Source: an uncultured Tolumonas sp.
GTDB lineage: Bacteria > Pseudomonadota > Gammaproteobacteria > Enterobacterales > Aeromonadaceae
Reading direction: 5' to 3'
Length of the DNA: 13,598 nt
Assembly (NCBI GenBank): GCA_903931645.1
Contig: CAIZDF010000513.1
Coordinates: 1 to 13,598, forward strand
Translations under genes and position numbers: made by a program
Shown here: positions 8,036 to 13,598 of the stretch, piece by piece
How the letters are laid out: each line of letters opens with the position of its first letter
How positions within the stretch are numbered: position 1 is the first letter of the stretch
The notes under the pieces: model-generated
What the model saw: only the letters and a program-made list of their open reading frames with translations
The model's database searches: none
What the model was told of the DNA's origin: nothing

Positions 8036-8064
8036 TTTTCATTAGCCGCAGACTAGCTTACAAT
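8036..8064 (+). promoter_or_regulatory. Candidate yjaG promoter
   Basis: TTTTCA (8036-8041), a 17-bp spacer and TACAAT (8059-8064, 5/6 to consensus) place the transcript start near 8071. That is after the in-frame ATG at 8067 and before the ribosome site at 8079, which supports the GTG start at 8091. Confidence 0.4.
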
Positions 8065-8090
8065 TCATGGCTTACGCGAAGGAGAATGCT

Positions 8091-8669
8091 GTGTTTGGTG
8101 ACAAATTTTATAAGAAATTGCAAAAGCTGATGCCGTGGCAGCAGACCGTTTATGCGTTGGCATTAAGCGAGAGAATGTATCCCAATTATTGCTTGTATGT
8201 TGAAAGCACGGGTCGTGGTGATACCACACTCTTCCGCCAGGCGCTGGATACCATGTGGCAATACCTGACTGAGCGCGGCATGCATGTCGATTTGTCAGCT
8301 ATTTTGGAAAAAATAGAAAGCAGCATGCCGGAACCGCAAAAAGAAGAATGTTATGGTGCCTGGCCTGCACTGGATGCTTGTGTGGCACTGGCAACTGCTT
8401 ATAACTCGGTTGTATTTCGTTTAGGTGATGAGGCTTATGATGTATGCCAAACATCACTGGGCTCCGTGATTGGTTTTATTGAAATGCAGCAAGGAAAAGA
8501 GCTTACCGATGAAGAGCTGTATGCTGAATCACTTATAGAAGATGAAATGGCTTTTCAGGTGGAGTTACTGACAGCAGTATCACAACCTCGTGATGCGAGT
8601 GTGATTTTGAAGATAAAAGAACTGGCTACACAAAATGGTGTTTCGAATCTGGGCATTAGTCTGGAGTAG
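8091..8669 (+). CDS. yjaG: YjaG family protein (DUF416)
   Basis: A 192-residue protein of the DUF416 family, whose function is not established. Conserved pieces shared with E. coli YjaG are ERMYPNYCLY near the N-terminus, YGAWPALDACVAL in the middle, a DEELYAE segment and the terminal SNLGISLE. It is soluble, with no signal peptide or membrane segment. I chose GTG 8091 because AAGGAG lies 6 nt upstream and the resulting N-terminus (MFGDKFYKKLQKLMPWQQ) lines up position for position with that of E. coli YjaG. The in-frame ATG at 8067 has no ribosome site. The gene precedes hupA, as in enteric bacteria. Confidence 0.88.
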   Translation: MFGDKFYKKLQKLMPWQQTVYALALSERMYPNYCLYVESTGRGDTTLFRQALDTMWQYLTERGMHVDLSAILEKIESSMPEPQKEECYGAWPALDACVALATAYNSVVFRLGDEAYDVCQTSLGSVIGFIEMQQGKELTDEELYAESLIEDEMAFQVELLTAVSQPRDASVILKIKELATQNGVSNLGISLE

Positions 8670-8783
8670 TTGTTGTTTCGGGTGCTTAGTATAAAGCTTA
8701 AGCGGCTGGCAGTATGTTTTGTGACTTCAAAGAAGTTCTCGGTGAAAATCTGCTGTTTTTCCTGAAAACACGACAGAAAGTTT

Positions 8784-8812
8784 TTGCCAGTCAGTCGAAT
8801 ATTGACTAGATT
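8784..8812 (+). promoter_or_regulatory. Candidate hupA promoter
   Basis: TTGCCA (8784-8789, 5/6 to the -35 consensus), a 17-bp spacer and TAGATT (8807-8812) give a sigma-70-like promoter about 40 nt before the hupA start. The 184-nt gap after yjaG and the dedicated terminator fit independent, high-level hupA transcription. Confidence 0.45.
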
Positions 8813-8853
8813 GAGGCAGCTTTTTTGATCGGCTTAAATAATAAGGATTGCGT

Positions 8854-9129
8854 ATGAACAAAACTGAGCTTGTTGATGCGATTGCAGCCAAGGCTGACAT
8901 GAGCAAAGCCCAGGCTAAAGCAGCACTGGAACAGATTCTGGAAACTATCACTCAAAGCCTGAAAGAAGGTGATCCGGTACAGCTGGTTGGCTTCGGTACA
9001 TTTAAAGTAAATCATCGTGCTAGCCGTACTGGTCGTAACCCTCAGACTGGTCAGGAAATTACTATTGCTGCTTCCAACGTACCAACTTTTGTTGCGGGTA
9101 AAGCATTAAAAGACGCAGTAAACGGTTAA
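8854..9129 (+). CDS. hupA: DNA-binding protein HU, alpha-type subunit
   Basis: A 91-residue nucleoid protein that bends and compacts DNA as a dimer. It is nearly superimposable on E. coli HU-alpha. It starts [11 protein letters not shown], has GFGTF at 46-50, and carries the DNA-binding arm [10 protein letters not shown] with the intercalating Pro63. It ends [11 protein letters not shown], one residue longer than the usual 90. ATG 8854 is preceded by AAGGA at 8843-8847; the TTG two codons upstream is ignored. The position after yjaG supports hupA rather than hupB. It is followed by its own intrinsic terminator. Confidence 0.97.
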   Translation: MNKTELVDAIAAKADMSKAQAKAALEQILETITQSLKEGDPVQLVGFGTFKVNHRASRTGRNPQTGQEITIAASNVPTFVAGKALKDAVNG

Positions 9130-9145
9130 TTTATTTTCCGCTTAT

Positions 9146-9178
9146 AAAAAAAGCCGGCTAATTACAGTCGGCTTTTTT
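9146..9178 (+). terminator. Intrinsic terminator of hupA
   Basis: Stem GCCGGC (9153-9158) pairs with GTCGGC (9167-9172), with one G-U pair and loop TAATTACA. It is flanked by A7 on the left and T6 on the right. It lies 17 nt after the hupA stop. Confidence 0.93.
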
Positions 9179-9337
9179 ATTTCTACAGCTTACAGAACGC
9201 TGTCTACTTATCTATAGATCTGTTCTTTATGCATTAGGATTGTTAATTCATCTTTAATGAAAGTTAGCGCTAAAATCACTGAATGTAACCGGTTTATCCG
9301 GTAAAATAGGCTCTACTTTACTACTTCGGTGATAACC

Positions 9338-10144
9338 ATGTATAAGCTGATTGCACTTGATATGGACGGCACGTTGTTACGTGGCGATGGTACGATTTCT
9401 GAACGCACCAAGAGTGCAATTCAACAAGCCCGACAAAAAGGGGTGAAGGTGGTGCTGGCTTCGGGTCGTCCGATTGAAGGGCTGGAGCGCTATCTGACAG
9501 AACTGGGGTTGACCACGGATGATGATTACGCACTGAGTTATAACGGCGCGCTGATTAAAAACGTAGGCACCCGAGAAAATATTTGTAGTCAGTTGATCAG
9601 CGGCAAAGATCTGCATGATGTGTATGCCGTGAGTCAGCAGATTGGCGTAAATACCCATGCGTTCTCTACTGAGCTTGGTTTGATCTCGCCTAAACTAAGT
9701 CATTACACCGCGCATGAGCGCGATATTAATGGTATTCCTCTGACTCTAATTGATTTTAATGAATTAGCAGAAGACCACCCGATCGTAAAAGTTATGCTAG
9801 TCGATGAGCCGGAAATTTTATCGCCGGGCGTTGAGCAAATTCCAACCGATTATTACGATCGTTTTACCGTAGTGCGCAGTGCCCCATTCTTTTTAGAGAT
9901 CTTGAATAAGAACAGTAATAAAGGGAATGGTGTTGCTATGCTGGCAGATTATTTAGGTATCGCATCAACGGAAGTTATTTGTGTTGGGGATGCGGGTAAT
10001 GATATCCACATGCTGGAATATGCTGGTTTGTCAGTGGCAATGGGTAATGCGTTTGATGACATTAAAGCTATTGCCGATTATGTGACCCACTCTAATGAAG
10101 AAGATGGCGTGGCGCATGTGATTGAGAAATTTATCCTGGCTTGA
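9338..10144 (+). CDS. yidA: Cof/YidA-like HAD sugar phosphatase
   Basis: A 268-residue haloacid dehalogenase phosphatase of the Cof subfamily (C2-capped), resembling E. coli YidA, which hydrolyses small sugar phosphates in vitro. The nucleophile motif is DMDGT at 8-12 (Asp8, Asp10), motif II is ASGRP with Ser42, motif III Lys195 (NKGNG), and motif IV GDAGND at 217-222. The cap domain lies between motifs II and III. Length is normal for the family. ATG 9338 gives the usual N-terminus MYKLIALDMDG; an in-frame GTG at 9329 is possible, and neither has a strong ribosome site. It is separated from hupA by a terminator and an approximately 160-nt gap, so it is probably transcribed separately. The true substrate cannot be told. 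Confidence 0.9.
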   Translation: MYKLIALDMDGTLLRGDGTISERTKSAIQQARQKGVKVVLASGRPIEGLERYLTELGLTTDDDYALSYNGALIKNVGTRENICSQLISGKDLHDVYAVSQQIGVNTHAFSTELGLISPKLSHYTAHERDINGIPLTLIDFNELAEDHPIVKVMLVDEPEILSPGVEQIPTDYYDRFTVVRSAPFFLEILNKNSNKGNGVAMLADYLGIASTEVICVGDAGNDIHMLEYAGLSVAMGNAFDDIKAIADYVTHSNEEDGVAHVIEKFILA

Positions 10145-10166
10145 TAGCTGTAATATCGATGGCCTA

Positions 10167-11008
10167 TTAGCTGACAATCGGATAATGGGCCGCAATCATT
10201 TTAAATTCGGATTCTTTTTCCAAAAACGCATCGACCAGTACCGGATCGAATAAGTTATCCCGACTTTCGCGAATAATTTCGACTGTGTCAGCATGCGACA
10301 TCGCTGGTTTATAGCTTTTGGGGGTAATCAGCCCATCGTAAACATCGGCAAGAGCCATGAGCCTTGCTGAAACCGGAATTTCATTACCTTTTAATCCTTG
10401 TGGATAACCGGAGCCATTCCAGCGCTCATGGTGGGAATAAGCAATTTCTTTGGCAAAATTTAGAAGCTTACTATCCAGTCCGCAGTGATGTTCAGCCAAC
10501 TCCAGTGCATCTTTTCCCCACTCCGCATGTTGAACCATGGTCTCAAACTCTTCGGAAGAAAGTGCACTGGATTTAATGTTGAGATCTAATGGAACACGCA
10601 TTTTACCAATATCATGCAAGAGCGCTGCATGGTAAATCAGTAGCTGATTAAAATAGGCTGATAATGCAAATGTTTCTGTAATTGCTGACAGAGCAGTTTT
10701 ATAAAATCACGAATCCGGCAAAGGTGATTCCCGATATTGCCATCATAATATTCAGCGAGTGTTGCCATCGAAAAAATAATGGCCTGACTGGTATCTGCTG
10801 AGGGCTGATAGTAGTGATTGAATGGCGGAATGGATTCTATCGTGATTATTTCTGGGCTGATGTTTCTGGATTGAATTGGTTTCGAAAACGGGTGATACAG
10901 GTGGCTGCCTAAATAGGGGCCGTGCAGTTTGTCGTTTAGCAAAACACGCGAATCAGAAATATCATCTGCTGTTAATCCTGCCGATTTTTCATTTTCTGTC
11001 TGTTGCAT
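10167..11008 (-). pseudogene. HD-GYP domain protein gene, interrupted by a frameshift
   Basis: Two overlapping minus-strand frames together encode one HD-GYP protein of about 280 residues (842 nt, one base short of a multiple of three). The first runs from ATG 11008, with AAAGGA about 7 nt upstream, to TGA 10637-10639; it contains ATLAEYYDGNIGNHLCRIRDF. The second is open from 10706 to 10167 and contains AALLHDIGK, MVQHAEWG, AYSHHERWNGSGYPQGL and MALADVYDGL. Homology passes from the first to the second (-1) frame around 10650, near KHLHYQP / YFNQLLIYH. HD-GYP domains hydrolyse cyclic-di-GMP. The His, Asp and GYP-region residues are kept, but the Glu of the usual ETGNH is Asn here. About 80 N-terminal residues match no domain I know. 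A real mutation, a sequencing error or recoding are all possible; I see no classic slippery heptamer. Confidence 0.8.
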
Positions 11009-11048
11009 CAGCGGATCCTTTGTTGTCAGGAAATAAAGGTATTCAAAT

Positions 11049-11077
11049 GGAATAGTTTATATTGTTCTTTTTGTCAA
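11049..11077 (-). promoter_or_regulatory. Candidate promoter of the HD-GYP gene
   Basis: On the minus strand a perfect TTGACA (11072-11077) is followed, after 17 bp, by TATTCC (11049-11054), a poor -10. It lies about 40 nt upstream of the start codon. The perfect -35 is the main support. Confidence 0.33.
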
Positions 11078-11171
11078 AAATTTACTGCTCAGGAGTTTTA
11101 ATAAAGATTAGAAATCAGATAGCAGACGCTGCTATTCAAGATAGGAAAGACGACAATATGAGGGCGGAGCT

Positions 11172-11204
11172 TAAATCCGCTCCGTATATGAAGGAGCGGA
11201 TTTA
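11172..11204 (-). repeat. Perfect 12-bp hairpin after nadC
   Basis: TAAATCCGCTCC (11172-11183) and GGAGCGGATTTA (11193-11204) are exact inverted repeats around a 9-nt loop. The hairpin starts 7 nt after the nadC stop on the minus strand. It lacks a U-tract on either strand, so it is either a non-canonical terminator or a 3'-end stabilising structure. Adjacent GGCGGAGC (11163-11170) can form a shorter competing stem with part of the 11172-11183 arm. Confidence 0.7.
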
Positions 11205-11211
11205 CGAAGGT

Positions 11212-12135
<924 letters not shown>

Positions 12136-12158
12136 CTAAAAACAGAGAGGTAAACAGA

Positions 12159-12719
12159 GTGTTGAATAAAAATTGGTCGATTAATCATAAAGGCTGGCTT
12201 GCGGAAGCGCGACATTGCCCGTCACCGTTTTTTAATCAACGCCCGCAAGGCGAGCCTGTTTCATTACTGGTGGTGCATGGCATCAGTTTACCGCCGGGGC
12301 AATTCGGTGGGCCGCATATTGATGAATTGTTTACCGGAAAATTAGATCCACAGGCGCACCCGTATTTTGCCGAAATAGCGCATCTGGAGGTGTCTGCACA
12401 TTGTTTGATCCGTCGCGATGGGGAAGTGGTGCAGTACGTGAGTTTTCTCGATCGCGCCTGGCATGCCGGACGCTCGCAGTTTGATGGCCGTGAGAACTGC
12501 AATGATTTTTCAATTGGCATCGAGCTGGAAGGTACTGATGACAGCAGCTATAGCGAAGCGCAATATCAGCAACTAGCTGCGGTAACACGCGTGATCCAAC
12601 AAACTTATCCGGCAGTAACAGCTGCGCGGATCACTGGGCATGCCGATATCGCGCCGGGCAGAAAAACTGACCCTGGCAGTGCGTTTGACTGGGCGTTGTA
12701 TCGCAATTTAATGAAGTAA
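12159..12719 (+). CDS. ampD: 1,6-anhydro-N-acetylmuramyl-L-alanine amidase AmpD
   Basis: A 186-residue zinc amidase that cleaves the lactyl-amide bond of anhydromuropeptides during cytosolic peptidoglycan recycling. In AmpC-producing bacteria its loss raises beta-lactamase expression. The zinc ligands are His40 (VVHGISLPPG), His161 (TGHADIAPGRKTDPG) and Asp171; Glu122 (IELEG) and Lys169 fit the catalytic residues of Citrobacter AmpD. There is no signal peptide, as expected for a cytosolic enzyme. The start is GTG 12159, with GAGAGG ending 8 nt upstream; the following TTG is a weaker alternative. No ampE follows: the next gene is a glycerate kinase 68 nt downstream. Confidence 0.95.
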   Translation: MLNKNWSINHKGWLAEARHCPSPFFNQRPQGEPVSLLVVHGISLPPGQFGGPHIDELFTGKLDPQAHPYFAEIAHLEVSAHCLIRRDGEVVQYVSFLDRAWHAGRSQFDGRENCNDFSIGIELEGTDDSSYSEAQYQQLAAVTRVIQQTYPAVTAARITGHADIAPGRKTDPGSAFDWALYRNLMK

Positions 12720-12787
12720 TCCGAGAGTGTTTTCGTTATTCATGTAAACCTGATCTTATTCATCCGCCATTTCTGTAGCCGTCATTC

Positions 12788-13598
12788 ATGAAGATTGTTA
12801 TTGCCCCTGATTCGTATAAAGAAAGTCTGAGTACAATGGAAGTAGCTAATGCCATTGAAGCTGGATTTCGCGAAATTTACCCCAATGCCGAGTATGTAAA
12901 AATGCCTGTGGCAGATGGGGGGGAAGGGACTGTTGATGCTATGGTGGCAGCAATGGGTGGCCACAAAATTAGCGTAAGTGTAACTGGTCCGACCGGTAAG
13001 CCGGTGATGGCGGAACTGGGGCTGATACATCAACACACGGCAGTGATTGAAATGGCTGCCGCCAGTGGTTTGGAACGTATTTCTGTTGCCGAACGTAATC
13101 CGTTAATCACAACCACCTACGGTACTGGCGAGATGATCCAGGCTGCGCTCGACTTGGGAGTGAAGCAATTTATCATCGGTATTGGCGGTAGTGCGACCAA
13201 TGACGGCGGGGCGGGTATGTTGCAAGCACTGGGTTATCGCTTGTTAGATCAGCATGGTCGCGACATTCCCCGCGGAGGTGCGGGTCTATCCGATTTGGCG
13301 ACAATAGATATCTCGACAGCTGATCCTCGCTTGCTCGATTGCCAGTTTCAAGTTGCCTGCGATGTAACGAACCCACTGACTGGGCCAATGGGCGCTGCGC
13401 AAGTTTTTGGCCCACAGAAAGGCGCTGATGCCGCTATGGTGGCTTTGCTCGATGAAAACCTGAAGCATTATGCCCATATCGTGACACAAGAATTAGGTAC
13501 TGATGTGGAATTTGTACCGGGCGCCGGAGCAGCCGGTGGCATGGGCGCTGCGTTACTGGCATTTATGAAAGCCGAGCTACATTCGGGTATTGATATTG
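12788..13598 (+). CDS. garK: Glycerate kinase (type I), truncated by the window end
   Basis: The first 270 residues of a glycerate kinase, a family that uses ATP to phosphorylate D-glycerate, feeding glycolysis from glyoxylate, glucarate or serine breakdown. It opens MKIVIAPDSYKESLS and carries VADGGEGT at 41-48, IEMAAASGL at 87-95, GIGGSATNDGGAGM at 131-144, ACDVTNPLTG, FGPQKGA and GAGAAGGMGAALLAF. All are characteristic of the GarK/GlxK family, whose full length is about 380 residues. No stop occurs before the window edge. The ATG at 12788 fits the family start, although no good ribosome site precedes it. GarK and GlxK cannot be separated by eye, so the symbol is provisional. The gene is on the same strand as ampD, 68 nt away, with no terminator seen between them. 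Confidence 0.93.
   Translation, partial: MKIVIAPDSYKESLSTMEVANAIEAGFREIYPNAEYVKMPVADGGEGTVDAMVAAMGGHKISVSVTGPTGKPVMAELGLIHQHTAVIEMAAASGLERISVAERNPLITTTYGTGEMIQAALDLGVKQFIIGIGGSATNDGGAGMLQALGYRLLDQHGRDIPRGGAGLSDLATIDISTADPRLLDCQFQVACDVTNPLTGPMGAAQVFGPQKGADAAMVALLDENLKHYAHIVTQELGTDVEFVPGAGAAGGMGAALLAFMKAELHSGIDI

Noticed and set aside
8067..8090. ATG 8067 as the yjaG start
   Set aside because: It has no ribosome site and precedes the likely transcript start. GTG 8091 has AAGGAG at good spacing and matches the E. coli N-terminus.
8684..8703. Inverted repeat GCTTA / TAAGC after yjaG as a terminator
   Set aside because: Only five base pairs, AT-rich, and no following T-run.
9288..9307. ACCGG / CCGGT inverted repeat followed by TAAAAT upstream of the HAD gene as promoter and operator
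   Set aside because: No acceptable -35 at the right spacing, and the stem is only five base pairs; too weak to list.
10640..10706. Programmed -1 ribosomal frameshifting in the HD-GYP gene
   Set aside because: No X XXY YYZ heptamer is in the correct frame in the interval open in both frames, and no strong downstream structure was seen. A plain indel is the simpler explanation, though not proven.
12720..12787. Promoter or operator between ampD and the glycerate kinase gene
   Set aside because: No convincing -35/-10 pair, palindrome or terminator was found, so it is unclear whether the genes are co-transcribed.

Overview
The window is a stretch of gammaproteobacterial core chromosome. Gene content and order best suit the Aeromonadales (a Tolumonas- or Aeromonas-like organism). 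This rests on protein resemblance and synteny recalled from memory; no search was run. The order serB / large PilZ protein / radA recalls Vibrio and Aeromonas. The order rsd ... hemE ... yjaG / hupA is the E. coli arrangement with an M23 peptidase gene in place of the genes between hemE and yjaG. The divergent nadC / ampD pair is also widespread in gammaproteobacteria.

Layout. Positions 1-82 hold the last codons of serB (+). A long tandem-PilZ protein (128-2479, -) is divergent from radA (2563-3927, +). radA converges on, and overlaps by 9 nt, a single-domain PilZ gene (3919-4317, -), which lies just downstream of rsd (4382-4873, -). hemE (5091-6158, +) runs divergently from rsd and converges on a mepM-like endopeptidase gene (6219-7817, -), with a strong bidirectional terminator between them. 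yjaG (8091-8669, +), hupA (8854-9129, + with its own terminator) and a YidA-like HAD phosphatase (9338-10144, +) follow. They converge on a frameshifted HD-GYP gene (10167-11008, -). nadC (11212-12051, -) is divergent from ampD (12159-12719, +), and a glycerate kinase gene (12788 to the window end, +) is cut by the window edge.

Functional themes are housekeeping: haem and NAD synthesis, recombination repair, nucleoid architecture, sigma-70 sequestration, and peptidoglycan cutting and recycling (MepM, AmpD). The one accessory theme is cyclic-di-GMP. Two PilZ genes flank radA, one of them behind rsd, and a third c-di-GMP-type gene (HD-GYP) appears broken by a one-base frameshift.

I see no tRNA, rRNA, CRISPR array, insertion sequence, prophage or defence system, and no convincing undescribed multi-gene system. 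The observations most worth checking are the HD-GYP frameshift and its altered metal-binding motif, the PilZ genes around radA and rsd, a perfect 12-bp hairpin after nadC with a competing third arm, and a GTTAAC palindrome over the putative rsd promoter. No gene-free stretch exceeds 300 bases.
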